Shown: one piece after another, positions 10,193 through 20,599 of the stretch
Numbering within the stretch: the stretch's first letter is position 1
Layout: each line of letters starts with the position of its first letter
Assembly (NCBI GenBank): GCA_951799405.1
Contig: OX637351.1
Location: 6,232,251 to 6,296,250, forward strand
Direction: 5' to 3'
Length of the DNA: 64,000 bases
DNA from: Agapetus fuscipes
Taxonomy: Eukaryota; Arthropoda; Insecta; Trichoptera; Glossosomatidae
Position numbers and translations under genes: made by a program
The notes under the pieces: generated by a model
What the model was told of the DNA's origin: nothing
Database searches by the model: none
What the model saw: the letters and a program-made list of their open reading frames with translations, nothing else

Positions 10193-10701
10193 CACTGTAA
10201 CTGTAACTCTGTCGCCATTCCACTAGGGGTGACCAGAGCCTCTGCAAAGTTGCCTCCATTTCTTCCTATCCTTACTTACCTCCTTTAATTCATTCATATC
10301 CGTCACCTTTTTCATGCATTTTCTTCTTTTACGCTCGCTTTGTATATCCCATTCTTTCACAATCTCTACAATCTGATCACTTCATACTTTTCTCGGTCGT
10401 CTCTAACCTCTTTTTCCTTTCACACTTCTTTGTCAGTCTATCATCATTCATTCTTTCCACATGCCCAAACCATCTCATCACATTTTTTTGTAGCTTAACT
10501 TTCACATCCTTTTTCAACTTACATTCTTTTTTTACCCATTCATCCCTAACACTAGATATTCTTCAGAGTTTTCCCTGTCATGCTTCTTAAATGCTGCATT
10601 TCCACCGTACATACTTTACTTACTTCGCTATCATTCCCTGTACATGCTTCACTTCCATACATCAAAGTCGGTAACAATATGCCATTGTGTACCGCCATTC
10701 T
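10193..10701 (-). pseudogene. RTE-type LINE 3' fragment
   Basis: Same subfamily as 4682-5880, from the YGSE(A)-equivalent region to the (TGTAAC) 3' end at 10195-10206. Several indels break the frame (near 10400-10440 and 10550). It retains the KKECKL codons where the longer copy has a stop. It is 5'-truncated at about 10701, where rep-A sequence follows. Confidence 0.8.
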
Positions 10702-10711
10702 GGATATACCC

Positions 10712-10850
10712 AACAAATTAAAATCTTAACCTCAAATGAACATTAACCATGCAACTTTTTCCGACCTTCCCTGAAAAATGGGTGACATTGATAAAGTGAA
10801 AAAAAAATTAGAATGCGTTGTCAGCTTCATACCAACTTATAAGTCAAGCA
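10712..10850 (-). repeat. rep-A, 3'-truncated
   Basis: Minus strand contains AAGTTGGTATGAAGCTGAC and the CATTTTTCAGGGAAGG block, then stops near AAGATTTTAATTT without the usual TTGCAACTTAGATT end. Confidence 0.65.
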
Positions 10851-11003
10851 GTACAAATAATAATGAATATATTTAAGCATATAAAAACAACAAAACCTTT
10901 AAAAAGATTAAAGATTTTAAATTATGATAACGGTCGTTAGACATTTTATAGAATGAAAAAAAAAACAGATTTTACTGACCGTGCAAAAGAGAAGAACGAT
11001 TTT

Positions 11004-11042
11004 CTCTACGTTTCGTCGGAGTCATATCCGACGTCCTCAGGA
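11004..11042 (-). ncRNA. Hammerhead-ribozyme-like core
   Basis: Minus strand: CTGAGGA, C, stem GTCGGA, loop TATGAC, stem TCCGAC, GAAAC. The 6 bp helix II is perfect and all invariant core bases (position 7 may vary) are present. It directly follows the Penelope-like reading frame, where hammerhead motifs are known to occur in this class. A cleavage site was not located. Confidence 0.5.
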
Positions 11043-11374
11043 TACGTGTGTCTTATACAAAGAAGAACCACGAACTGTTGAACTATTGTTGTTTGTTTGA
11101 GGCCGAAGGTTGTTGGTACTTTTATTAACTTTATGTGATGCATCCATAGATGTCGCAATAGCTCCAGTTGTACAGAAGGACGATATTATGTCTTCTTGTG
11201 AGATCGTCCGATTAATGAAAGGGTGGATCATTGAAGTTAGTACTGGCCTCCATATACTGGAAAGTTTGTAGCTGTCATCTCTGTTGAAGTTGGGGTGCCT
11301 GTGTATTTCGATTGCTTCCTTCACAGATCGCTGCCTGAGTTCTTGTTTACTGTATACGCCATTGAGAAAATTTT
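11037..11374 (-). pseudogene. Penelope-like element endonuclease C-terminus
   Basis: The frame is open from about 11374 to a TGA at 11039-11037. It reads GVYSKQELRQRSVKEAIEIH, then HPNFNRDDSYKLSSIWRPVL. The KEA-x-EI-x-HP-NFNRD-x-Y-x-LS-x-W-PVL order is characteristic of the C-terminal endonuclease region of Penelope-like retroelements. About 60 further residues are low complexity and poorly conserved. The RT and the catalytic GIY-YIG residues lie upstream and are missing. The stop codon is embedded in the ribozyme-like CTGAGGA box. Confidence 0.7.
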
Positions 11375-11379
11375 ACATG

Positions 11380-12000
11380 ATCAATTTGCATGTGTACTGG
11401 ACCAATGAGTCTTATAAAAACAATAAATTTATTTTAAAAAGATTTAAAAGAACTCTCACATTATCGAGTTTTACGGTTTTTCTTAGCTCAGATTGTGTAG
11501 AATTTGATTCATAAGACAACTGCATGAAAAAGTCATATTTGACAAGATTGGCGTATACCTACTGAAAACAAGAACTGGGGGAGCGAGATGTCTATACAAG
11601 AAAAAGGTCGATACTTGTCGAGGGGTCTACAGAACGCTACGTTTTTATTATGATTTTCCCATTTATTTTTTGCGGGTCTTTTGGATATGGGGGCCCTGGT
11701 GCGATTGCACTTCTCGATCCGCCCTTACTCCAGGCCCGCTAATGGACAAACTTCTCTTCCGAGTTCTTACATGTTGTTTAGCCACTTCTGAATTCCATCA
11801 TAAAAAAAAGAATGTACAAGAGTAATGTAAGTATTAAAGATAAGTGAAAATTTGAGTGACTAATTTGTGAAAAAAATTTTTTTTTTTAATTTTTGTAATT
11901 GTTGGTTTGATGATTACTTGAATTGGATATTTTCTCCTAATTAAATATTCTTTCTAACTGTAATTTCTACAATCTATAATTTAAGTTGCAACAAACTGGT
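11380..12000. other. Unassigned AT-rich sequence
   Basis: A segment near 11690-11745 (GGGGGCCCTGG, TCGATCCGCCCTTA) is an inverted relative of 9455-9515, inside the Penelope-like remnant. No gene is seen. Confidence 0.35.
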
Positions 12001-12009
12001 GTTTGTAAT

Positions 12010-12475
12010 AGAATAACGTTGGTTCGATCCCCACCTGGGTTATTTGATCATAACTTTGACCCTGGTTCAACATATGTTATTGGGTGTTTTTTTTTAAGAA
12101 AGCCTGTGCGGGAGACTCCCTAGATTCAAGAGACTCTAAGGGTCTATGACACTTTTTATAGTTGCGCAGAGGTGTTCTTGATGTGGCAGTTGTCCTTGTC
12201 CATTTGCAGGGCCGTTAGCTGCGCAATGCTGTGGTGTGTGTTACGTTGCTTTGTGTTTTGAGACACTGAGAGGAAATGGTGATTGATAATGGATTTGAAA
12301 AGGCTAAGGTTAAAGTGGGATGGAAACACAGATACCGGTAACTCATTCCATTAATAATTCATAAAAAATAAACAAGAATGAATTATTAATTAATAATATT
12401 AGTACCTGTTTCTGGCCAGGCAGAATAGGTTGGTGAATTGAATTCCTCTTATCAAATCTATTTAAAAAAAAGCCA
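12010..12475 (+). repeat. SINE-J split by a tail-D bearing insertion
   Basis: The left part (about 12010-12088) has the B box GGTTCGATCCC and ATTTGATCATAACTTTGACCC. The right part (about 12350-12475) has TTTCTGGCCAGGCAGAATAGG and an A-rich end. Between them, on the minus strand, lies a ~255 bp insert ending in tail-D with an A tail (12089-12180). That insert carries ~165 bp upstream of tail-D and may be a LINE 3' end. Confidence 0.6.
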
Positions 12476-12544
12476 CAAGCAGGCACGTGTAAGTTTGCGC
12501 CAACATGCTGCATGTGCACTCACAAAAGAAGCTCAATTTCCAAA

Positions 12545-12668
12545 TCCTTAGTGATTTTCCTGTCATGCTTCTCAAATGCTTCATTTCCACCGTACATACA
12601 ATAACTCATTTTCAACCATACTTCCCAAATACCTATCTAAATTCATCCACAATTTCAACTTGCGTACG
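12545..12668 (-). pseudogene. Internally deleted RTE fragment
   Basis: Two short RTE pieces, homologous to minus-strand parts of 4682-5880, abut near 12608: the EMKHLRSM-equivalent region and the EFRYLGSM-equivalent region. The ~200 bp between them is gone. Confidence 0.6.
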
Positions 12669-12669
12669 C

Positions 12670-12986
12670 AAAAAAAAAACGCAACTAAGCTACACATATA
12701 ATGTAACTTCTTGCCGCGTTATCATATGGCAAGTTGAACCTATTTACTTTTACAGGCAAGGGGGCCGGTCTTACGCCAAACACTTCAGTTGAAATGGGCG
12801 TTTCCCAGTGTCCGAGAGGGCTTTTCATTTTTTGTGAAGGCTGAGTAAACTTTCCCGGTATTTTAATTTGGGGTTTGAAATAAACACTGAAACGGGAAAT
12901 CATTTCTGACACCCTTGATGGGGTTCGAACCCGAGCTCTAGGCATGGAATGCAAGCACTCTACCAACTGAGCTATCGACCGGACTA
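12670..12986 (-). repeat. SINE-B, long form
   Basis: Minus strand from CCGGTCGATAGCTCAGTTGG to CTTAGTTGCG followed by nine or more T. The B box reads GGTTCGAACCC. The AGCGCTCACC that abuts its head belongs to a tail-E fragment. Confidence 0.85.
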
Positions 12987-12989
12987 TTA

Positions 12990-13335
12990 GCGCTCACCAA
13001 ATGAATCATCCTAATATTATTATTATTGCTTGAGAATTGGCGCTTTGCAGCGACGACGATCAAGCTCGTACAAAGGATGATAGCTCAATTGGTAGAATGC
13101 TTGCATTCCATGCCGAGAGCAAGGGTTCGATCTCAAAGGTTTACTCAGCCTTCACAAGAAATGAGAACCAGCCCCCTCGGGAGCTGAGAAACCCCCACTT
13201 CAACTGAAAGTGGTTGGTGTGTGGCCGGCCCCCTTACCTGTAAAAATAAATAGGTCCTGAAGCGCCACATGCTACCCCTTCGGGGATAACGCTGGCAAGA
13301 AGTTACACTATATGTGTATCTTAGTTGCGTTTAGT
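12990..13335 (+). repeat. Tail-E scrap + SINE-C end + SINE-B (short form)
   Basis: AGCGCTCACCAAATGAATCATCC with (ATT)n (12990-13027) precedes the last ~50 bp of SINE-C (GAGAATTGGCGCTTTG) and a short-form SINE-B (about 13073-13335) ending TTAGTTGCG. The order suggests SINE-C inserted next to, or recombined with, a tail-E copy. Confidence 0.7.
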
Positions 13336-13665
13336 TCATTCATATACGTAACGTTTTTCATGCATCTCCAATATAATGTAATTAATTTAAATATATAAAA
13401 TAGTAAGCAGAGTATATTTGGAGCGCAGTGGCGCATCCAACAAAAAGAAGTGGAATTAATTCAGCTAATTACTGCCGCGAGTTGTCTGTGTCAGCTATTA
13501 TGGTTATTTCCCAAACAATTAACGAACACGGCTACACCGGGGGAGCAGTGAAGGCGCACCTCGGCATAATATCCACTCCAGAAGCGGTGCGAATCAAAAA
13601 TCAGACTAATATGAAAAATATAAAATATATGTTAGTATGTTTTCGGATAATCCGTTGACTATTAT
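13336..13665. other. Unassigned sequence
   Basis: A 76-codon plus-strand frame (13428-13658) has no recognised motif. No repeat family was assigned. Confidence 0.3.
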
Positions 13666-13672
13666 TCTTTTT

Positions 13673-13716
13673 TAGCCGACGTTTCGGATCGGTTACACGA
13701 TGCCTCATCAGGGCGG
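13673..13716 (-). ncRNA. Hammerhead-like core (isolated)
   Basis: Minus strand: CTGATGA, GG(C)ATCG stem with one bulged C, loop TGTAAC, CGATCC, GAAAC. The core bases are intact. No Penelope-like frame is visible beside it. Confidence 0.35.
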
Positions 13717-13778
13717 TCCTTAACATGTAGAATATCCGTGAAAACCTAAAATTAAACATATAAATATCTATTTTCTAA

Positions 13779-13985
13779 TTCCTTGACTTATAGGTTGGTA
13801 TGAGGCTGACCACCCATATTGTAAGTAAGGTTCACTTTGCCAATGTCACCACTGTGTCAAGGACGGTCGGCAAGAGATGCAGGGCTTATGTTCATTTGAG
13901 ATTGGGTTTTATATTGTAGGTTCACATGCGACATGTTTAAGCGCGAACTTAAACGTGTCTGCTTGTGGGAATACTTGTTATACTT
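13779..13985 (+). repeat. rep-A, 3'-truncated
   Basis: Starts TTCCTTGACTTATAGGTTGG, the best-conserved 5' end of the family, and stops after GTGTCTGCTTGTGGGAATAC. Confidence 0.75.
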
Positions 13986-14205
13986 TTTCAAAAAAAAAAT
14001 CTTAGAATTTGTATGACGAGCATTTGATCGTCAATCAGCTGTTGTTGAATCACTTCCTATCTACCGATACTTTCGCTAGAAAAGTCGAGACTTTTTTCAC
14101 AGGCATCGATTACTTTCAAATATTTATTAAAGGACAACAAAATTTTATTTTATTGATTTGAAAAACAAATGCATAAAAAACAAATATTGAATATACAAAT
14201 AAGAG

Positions 14206-14512
14206 TTTTAGGCTTACACGGCCGGCTGATGATGCTGGAGACAGTTTTCATCAAGATAATGGGTAATTATTAATTAATAAATCATTAAAAATAAACAATA
14301 ATGAATTATTAATTATTATATTAATACTTGTTTCTGGCCAGGCAGAATAGGTTGGTGGATTGCATTCCTCTCCACATATCTTCGGTAGTTAAGAATCATC
14401 TTTATCATCATACTTTACGCTGAAAAAACCCATCGTAGACATGGGCAAAACGTCCGGAAGCTCCAGCTTCCATAGACCACGGCAACAGATCCCGGAAAAC
14501 ATCTCTCCAGCA
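14206..14512 (+). repeat. FB-I foldback, interrupted by a SINE-J 3' part
   Basis: Left part TAGGCTTACACGGCCGGCTG (14206-14260) and right part (about 14396-14512: CGTCCGGAAGCTCCAGC, GATCCCGGAAAACATC). SINE-J sequence with the TTTCTGGCCAGGCAGAATAGG block (about 14262-14395) sits between them. The right part includes a degraded ribozyme-like core at 14418-14460 whose stem is CCCAT/ATGGG. Confidence 0.6.
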
Positions 14513-14846
14513 TAAAATACTGTAAATGTAATTATTTATTTAAATTTTAGAGCATGCATTTTTTTCGTATCTTATTTTATTCTTTGGTTGTTTTGAAATC
14601 TCTCCCCTCCCATTATGCCTATTGCTTACCATCTTTACTTAATTCTCCATACAAACCAATTCTCACGCAACCACCAGCCATCTCCCCTCTCTCTGTAAAA
14701 CGCACAGGCGTAACAGCGCCATATCAACGAGGGGATCTATTAAATGATTTAACTATAAAATATCCCAGCCAAATAACTTAGTTTTAGGAGCTACAATATC
14801 GACTTGATTCCTGCAGCTGTGCTTTTTTCGCCCTCAAAAACCTATT

Positions 14847-15276
14847 CGGGGCTATTTTTATTAATTTTAGTCGTCGGTTGAGACCACGCTTTGACAAACT
14901 AATGATGCCCGAGCTGGAAGTTTCATCAGCACGGTCATTCTTACCTACCGAATTTTGTAATGATGATGGATGATTTCTTTCCTGTGGCGCCATTTAATGG
15001 TCCAGGACCATCTCAAGGGCGCCATAGCTTCTGGAGAAAAGCAGTGTCTTCAGTCCCTTTCTGAAGGTGGTGGTAGGCTGGTTCGCGCGAACATCGACGG
15101 GCAAATTGTTCCAGGCAACCGGCCCGGCCACCGCAAAGCTCCTGTCATATTTTTATGAAGACAAATCAGCTGTTCACTTGCGGTCATCTTGGATTGACAG
15201 GTCTTCATAGAAATGCATCATTAGTTTGTCAGAGCGTGGGCTCAACCGACGACTAAAATATCTAAAAATAGCCCCG
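14847..15276. mobile_element. FB-F foldback containing a CR1/L2 fragment
   Basis: Inverted ends CGGGGCTATTTTTA ... TAAAAATAGCCCCG surround matching arms (GTCGTCGGTTGAG, TTTGACAAACTAATGATGC). The arms are split by a LINE fragment at 14960-15153. Arms of other copies (28820-29065, 51296-51540) show the uninterrupted form, ~245 bp. Confidence 0.75.
14960..15153 (-). pseudogene. CR1/L2-type LINE C-terminus inside FB-F
   Basis: Minus strand translates to DRSFAVAGPVAWNNLPVDVR, then FRKGLKTLLFSRSYGALE, the usual end of CR1/L2 polyproteins. It is shorter than 200 bp and 5'-truncated. Confidence 0.7.
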
Positions 15277-15316
15277 ATTGTGCTCAAATTGTAAATTCCC
15301 GTTCTAAAAAATTTTA

Positions 15317-15475
15317 GAAAAACTTACCTACGCTTCCATTGTTCTGTCAATTGTGTATTATGGATGTGACGCCTGGATTTTGATTCAGTAATAAGATAAA
15401 TCTCTTCAGGGCTTGGAGGACAAAACACTTCGTCGCGTTCTTGGATCTTTCCCTTGGACCTTCTTGGACCTACAA
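15317..15475 (+). pseudogene. Degraded LINE reverse transcriptase fragment
   Basis: Frames read SIVLSIVYYGCDAWI and LQGLEDKTLRRVLG, matching the YG-x-(E/D)-x-W and LE-x-K-x-LRR-x-LG blocks of RTE-like C-termini. Indels separate them. Confidence 0.45.
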
Positions 15476-16530
15476 GAGGTGATGATATCAACAGGCTGAA
15501 AATGCCACCTCGACGGAGCAGAACGGGCTTTGGGGGTAGGGCGTTTGGCTAAGCGGGACCGTTGTGCTGAAACCAGCTACCTCTGAAGCTGAGGAGTGTG
15601 AGGACGGAGACCGGGAAGGAATGTTTCAGGAAGGAGTTGAAGAATTTCACGCTTTCCAAGAAACAAGTGAAGGATGGGCGCCCTTGAGGTGGCTGGAGTC
15701 ACAAGCGGCGCCCAAAAGAGAAAAATTATCCAACTATATATATACATCTGAGGGTGACAGTGGTGTATCCATAGACTCCATAGACAGCTGGTGCATCCAT
15801 AGACTGTTCTATGCATACATAGAACAGTTTGGAACTAGTAAAATGATGATAGTGGTACGAACTACGAACTTGGAGTACATACGTGCGTACAACAGTCTGG
15901 CACTAGTGTTATCTATAGTAGTATTAGTACATACGTGATCCTTATTACGCTGGTGGAACCCCTGGTATTGGAATCATCCACTGTGTTCGAGAACAGACGA
16001 GAACCGTCCGTATGTCCGTACGAATGAGTTTAAATGTAAGCCGAAATCGTGTGCAGGCAGAGTGTCGATTAAACTATCAGCAACGAAGTTCGAAAGCCAG
16101 ATCTAGAAATCAATTGTTGTAAATTGTGAACCAAACCATGTGAATTCAGTAAAATAAATAATTCCAGTTTAATTAAAAGAGAACCAAGTAAAAAAGTAAC
16201 AACACAAAACTGTTTGTAAATTAAATGAAATGAATTGTTACGGCACTGCGTTTGAACTCTAGGTTTTATTGTTTCTCACATACAAGCACTTCCCCGCTCT
16301 AATCTGTATCTCCAGAAATCGCGTTTCTTTCCTCAATAATCATACAACAACCATTATATTATTGTTGCAACAAAACCTCGGCATGAGAAGCGCTCGAGAT
16401 TCAAAACAACAACAAAAAGTACCTGCTATTTCAATTTGAATCCTTTATTTCAGTATTTAAGAGATGTTAGTAGTTAAGAAAATGTAACAAAGCTGCAACT
16501 ATAGGGCAACTTCTACCGCGTTGTCATCAA
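15476..16530. other. Unassigned sequence
   Basis: A 124-codon plus frame at 15564-15938 has an acidic start and no known domain. 16080-16200 holds GTGAATTCAGTAAAATAAATAA-like words that could be an LTR end; this is weak. Nothing else was recognised. Confidence 0.3.
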
Positions 16531-16625
16531 AAACCCCTGCAACCTTTGCTGACCTTCCCTGAAACAGACACACAAAAATATATAAATGAATGTATCATAA
16601 AAACCAGTGTTAATACACATGAACA

Positions 16626-16866
16626 TAAGGTTAGTATGCGGCTGAACACGCATGCTGTACAAATAGTTCACTTTGCCAATGTCACCCCTGTTTCAGGGAA
16701 GGACGGCAAGAGTTGCAGGGTGTATGTCCATTTGAGGTTTGGTTTTTATGTTGTAGGTTCACATGAGGCATGTGCAAGCGCGAACTTGTACGTGTCTGGT
16801 TGTGGGAATGCATGTAATGTGAATCTTCAATGTTACATATCTTTGCAACTTGGATTAGATAAGAAC
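16626..16866 (+). repeat. rep-A, full length
   Basis: From AAGGTTAGTATGCGGCTGA to GCAACTTGGATTAGATAAG. An open frame of about 70 codons from TTTGCCAATGTCACC onward recurs in other copies (see findings). Confidence 0.75.
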
Positions 16867-16879
16867 ATAACCTTGTGAC

Positions 16880-16976
16880 TTCTTTCACCTTTTCCTGAAA
16901 CAGGGTGGCATTGGCAAAAATTAACCAAGTTTGTATAGCATGGGGAGTCAGCCTCATACCAACCTACTAGTCAAGG
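16880..16976 (-). repeat. rep-A, 3'-truncated
   Basis: Contains only the 5' ~95 bp on the minus strand, from TTCCTTGACTAGTAGGTTGG to CAGGAAAAGG. Confidence 0.65.
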
Positions 16977-16983
16977 AATCCAA

Positions 16984-17226
16984 TCTAATATAATCTAAGT
17001 TGCAAAGATATGTAACATTAAGGAATTACATCATATGCATTTCCACAAGCAGACACGTATAAGTTCGCATTTAAACATGCCGCATGTGGACTTCCAATAT
17101 AAAAACCAAAATCTCAAATGAGCATACACTCTGCAACTCTTGCCGACGTTCCCTAAAACAGGGGCAAAGTGAACCATTTTTTACAGTATGGGTGGTCAGC
17201 CTCATACCAACCTATAAGTCAAGGAA
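16984..17226 (-). repeat. rep-A, near full length
   Basis: Minus strand ends TTGCAACTTAGATTATATTAG. It lies in tandem with the fragment at 16880-16976. A small deletion removes part of the TGACATTGG block. Confidence 0.75.
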
Positions 17227-17250
17227 TAATATCAATAATTAAAAACAAGA

Positions 17251-17569
17251 CCGGTCCGTAGCTCAGTGGTAGCACTGCGGACTCTGAATGGGAAGGTTGT
17301 GGGTTCGAATCCCGGCGGAGCACAAAGAATATACCATTTATATTTTCAAATTTGCTCTTCGCTGGGTTGAAAAATTCATAAACCTTTACCAATGACCGGT
17401 CACCAAAGGTCCATCCAGCCTTACAGCAACTGGGTCTTGCTTGAGTATTGGCGCTTTGTAGCGACAACCAAGCTCGTACACCTCTGCGGCACTACAACAA
17501 GTGTTATAGACCCATAGAGTCTCTAGCATCTAGGGAGTCTCCCGCACAGGATTTTTTAAAAAAAGACAC
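17251..17569 (+). repeat. SINE-C + tail-D
   Basis: Head CCGGTCCGTAGCTCAGTGG and B box GGTTCGAATCC. The body ends GACAACCAAGCTCGTA, then tail-D (CACCTCTGCGGCACTACAAC ... CCCGCACAGGATTTTTT) and AAAAAAA. The A-rich end contrasts with the T-rich end of SINE-B. Confidence 0.85.
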
Positions 17570-18065
17570 AACTTTATGTTTTGCTCGGTGCTCACATCAA
17601 AACGCTCGTACACCGAAGCGTACGCAAGATGAGGTTACAGCTTTTAAGTATTCTCTCTTCATTTAATGGCATTTATCAAGACAATCAGCTGAGAAAGCGA
17701 AAAACACAGTCAGGTCTCAATCCCGGCCTTTTCCGGGAAACGATAGTACAACGATAGTATTAATACCGCAAAGCACGCTGCAATTAAAACCGGTATTGCT
17801 GTAACCTTAACGTTTCTTACACTGAGGAAAATCATTTTCTTGGGAAGGCTAAGCAAACCAGTGTAAAAAGTCTCGACCTATGATAAAGGTAGATGGAAAA
17901 CGATAGAATATGTCCGAGCGTGAACAGCTGATCAGGCAGTCTAATTTACACCATACATTTTGTATGAAAGACATTTGAAGGTTTGTAAGGCAATCAAATG
18001 TACGCCATACAACTTGTATGGAACATTATTTTTTACTATCTAAACAGCTGTCTCTGTCATCATCA
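17570..18065. other. Unassigned sequence with CAGCTG-flanked inverted words
   Basis: Two related stretches (about 17925-17965 and 17995-18050) carry ACCATACA-x-TTGTATG palindromes and CAGCTG. This suggests an undescribed foldback element. Its ends were not found. Confidence 0.3.
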
Positions 18066-18276
18066 GAACTGCCTTGGTTGGAGCCCCCTCAGGTGTTAGA
18101 CTACTCGGTTGTTCCAGGATGCGATGGGCAGACAACGTTGAAGCCGACGCCTAAGTTCTGGGAGTGAGGGGCCATGGAGGGAAGCAGCACAAGACAGAGA
18201 GTCCTGGAGGATTGTGGTGTGGGAGGCCCTGAGCCTTCAAGGCTTATGAGCCGAAGGAAGTAAAAAGTAAAGTATC
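18066..18276 (+). pseudogene. RTE-type LINE 3' fragment (same family as 57193-57690)
   Basis: Plus-strand words GGGCAGACAACGTTGAAGCC and GAGTCCTGGAGGATTGTGG match, in opposite orientation, the copy at 57193-57690. The 3' tail is GGAAGTAAAAAGTAAAGTA. It is strongly 5'-truncated with several indels. Confidence 0.7.
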
Positions 18277-18282
18277 TAAACA

Positions 18283-18590
18283 CCGGTCCGTAGTTCAGTG
18301 TCCGAAGTATCCGTAATACTTCGGACTCTGAATGGGAAGGTTGTGGGTTCAAAACCCGGCGGAGCACGAAAAATATACCATTTATATTTTCAAATTTGCT
18401 TTACCAATGACCGGTCACCCAAGGTCCATCCAGCCTTACAGCTACTGGGTCTTGCTTGAGTATTGGCGCTTTGTAGCGACGAAGCTTGTACACGTCTGTG
18501 GCACTACAACAAGTGTCATAGACCCCTTGAGTCTCTAGAATCTAGGGAGTCTTCCGCACAGGATTTCTTAAAAAGAAAAAAAAACAGCTG
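18283..18590 (+). repeat. SINE-C + tail-D
   Basis: The head between A and B boxes carries an extra ~17 bp (TCCGAAGTATCCGTAAT). ~40 bp of body around CTCTTCGCTGGG is missing. Ends TTCCGCACAGGATTTCTT with an A-rich tail. Confidence 0.8.
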
Positions 18591-19210
18591 TTTCTAAGAC
18601 AGTAAAATTAACAGTCAAATATAAGCTATACATTTGACTGTCCTATCAGCTGTTTACGTGCCATCATATTGAATCACATGACAAGATCCATCGATGTTGA
18701 CGAGACTGTACCCCTGAACAATTGAAAATAATTGAAAAATTCTAAAAACTCAAACGTAATAAATTTCGACGAGAAAATTTTGTGTTATTTTAATTTTATT
18801 TTTAACTTAACCTGACGTAACCCGAGCTACACCTGTCTAACCTTACAAATAATTATCATTAAAATGCACTTAATTAGTGCACCCCCCTAATCTGCCGTCT
18901 CTTTCCCTCACGCAACACACCTGCGCGTAAAAAAGAGACAGCAAATTGGAACAAGACTTGTTCACGCACCGTGTAATGTTAATACATATTTATTTAAACA
19001 TCTCTAAACTGGTTTAAACGGCGCATTCATAAAAAAAAACGTTTAAATTTTAAAACCACCTTAATGTTAAAAGTATGCTGACTTCTGGTTAGGTAAAAAT
19101 AGATTGATGAATTGCATTCGTCGTTAATTTATTTTGTAACGGAAAGTGAACAGATCGCAGAAATAGAGGGTGACAGGACAGGACAAAATAAAATGGAACA
19201 TGATAAAACA
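18591..19210. other. Unassigned sequence
   Basis: No gene. CAGCTGTTTCTAAGACAG and CCTATCAGCTGTTTACGTG (18585-18660) flank a short palindrome (ATTTGACTGT / ACAGTCAAAT). 19070-19130 resembles a degraded SINE-J end. Confidence 0.35.
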
Positions 19211-19213
19211 AAA

Positions 19214-19382
19214 AGGTCAAAAGGTCCATCCAGCCTTACAGCAACTGGGTCTTGCTTGAGTATTGGCGCTTTGTAGCGACGACCAAGCTCGTACACCTCT
19301 GCGGCACTACAAAAAGTGTCATAGACCCCTAGAGTCTATAGAATCTATGGAGTCTCCCGCACAGGATTTCTTTAAAAAAACG
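19214..19382 (+). repeat. SINE-C + tail-D, 5'-truncated
   Basis: Starts inside SINE-C at GGTCCATCCAGCC, so both Pol III boxes are lost. Tail-D is complete, with a TTTAAAAAAA end. Confidence 0.8.
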
Positions 19383-19529
19383 GTTAAAGATAACTCGTCC
19401 ACAAACAGCTCAGTTATGGACAAATCGGTCACACGACAGATCGTCCGCACGACTTATCGGACAACGACATTTCGTGTTCCATACAGAGACAGTTCCATCA
19501 CAGAAAACAAGTATACCTAGAGTAGATAG

Positions 19530-20056
19530 ATAAGGCAAAATTTGTATAGCGCCTTTTATGACAGTGTGTCACTACAAAGGCGCTTGTCCATATGATTGGA
19601 CGAAGAGGTGAGTCTTGAGACCTCTTTCAAATGGTCTCTCCAAATCCAGTTCCCTGAGTGAGGCGGGAATAGCGTTCCAAGTCATTGGAGCGGCTGCCTT
19701 GAATGCCCTGTCTCCAAAAACAGTGCGGGGCCTTCTTGCAGGGATGTCCAGACAGCTGCTTCTTGATGCAGCTGACCTCAGTGTTTGTCCGCGCGAGGTT
19801 GTAGTTGCTGGAGACACCAGCTCCATCAGGTACCCCGGAGCACTCCCACGCAGTGCTTTGAAGGTGAGCAAGCCGACTTTAAAAGTGATCCTCTCAGGGA
19901 TTTTCAGCCAATGCAGAGCTTGAAGATAAGGAGTGATGTGGCAGGACTTTGCGGCTCCATATATGAGTCTAGCTGAGGCGCTCTGCAGCGATTTAAGCCT
20001 ATTGTGCTGATTTTGATCTGGCCAGCATATATCGCATTGCAGTAGTCATTGTGAGT
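19530..20056 (-). pseudogene. CR1/L2-type LINE C-terminus and 3' end
   Basis: Minus strand begins DYCNAIYAGQ. After a frame slip come LQSASARLIYGAAKSC, LTFKALRGSAPGYLMELVSP, GDRAFKAAAPMTWNAIPASL and FERGLKTHLFVQSYG. These blocks follow the order of CR1/L2 reverse transcriptase C-termini. A 99-codon stretch (19871-19572) is uninterrupted. The element is 5'-truncated upstream of the DYCNA block. The 3' end lies near GCGCTATACAAATTTTG. This is the longest of several copies (7611-7960, 26357-26460). Confidence 0.85.
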
Positions 20057-20162
20057 AGTCAAAGTAATTGCAACTATAGTAATATATATATCAGGGCAAA
20101 ACAGGACATGCTTCAAACAGAAAATACCATAAAAGCCTCATGGCAAAACAGAACATATCTCT

Positions 20163-20408
20163 AATTTAATCTAATCTATTCTAAGTTGCAAATATATGTA
20201 ACATTGGGGACTCACATTGCATGCATTCTCACAAGCAGACACGTCTCGCGCTTCGCATGCCGCATGTGAACCTACAACATAAAAACCCAAATCTAACATA
20301 CACCCTGCTACTCCTGCCGACCTTCCCTGAAACAGGGGTGACATTGGCAAAGTGAACCATTTTCTACAGCATGTATGGTCAGCCGCATAACAACCTATAA
20401 GTCAAGAA
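20163..20408 (-). repeat. rep-A, full length
   Basis: Minus strand from TTTCTTGACTTATAGGTTG to TTGCAACTTAGAATAGATTAGATTAAATTAG, one of the longer 3' tandem ends. Confidence 0.75.
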
Positions 20409-20502
20409 AAACAACCTTTATGAAGGAATACCTCAAACAGAAAATACCATACATGGCAAACTAAACATACCTACCTCTAAACAGAATATTGTATTTTCAT
20501 GC

Positions 20503-20592
20503 TTTGTTTTGTCACGTGCTGCTTTGTCATGTGCTGTTTTGTCATGTGCTGTTTTGTCATGTGCTATTTTGTCATGTGCTGTTTTGTCATTA
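20503..20592. repeat. 15 bp minisatellite
   Basis: Six imperfect copies of TTTTGTCATGTGCTG. As 15 is a multiple of three, open frames appear on both strands (CFVMC, or HDKTA on minus). I do not read these as genes. Confidence 0.85.
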
Positions 20593-20599
20593 TCAATCG

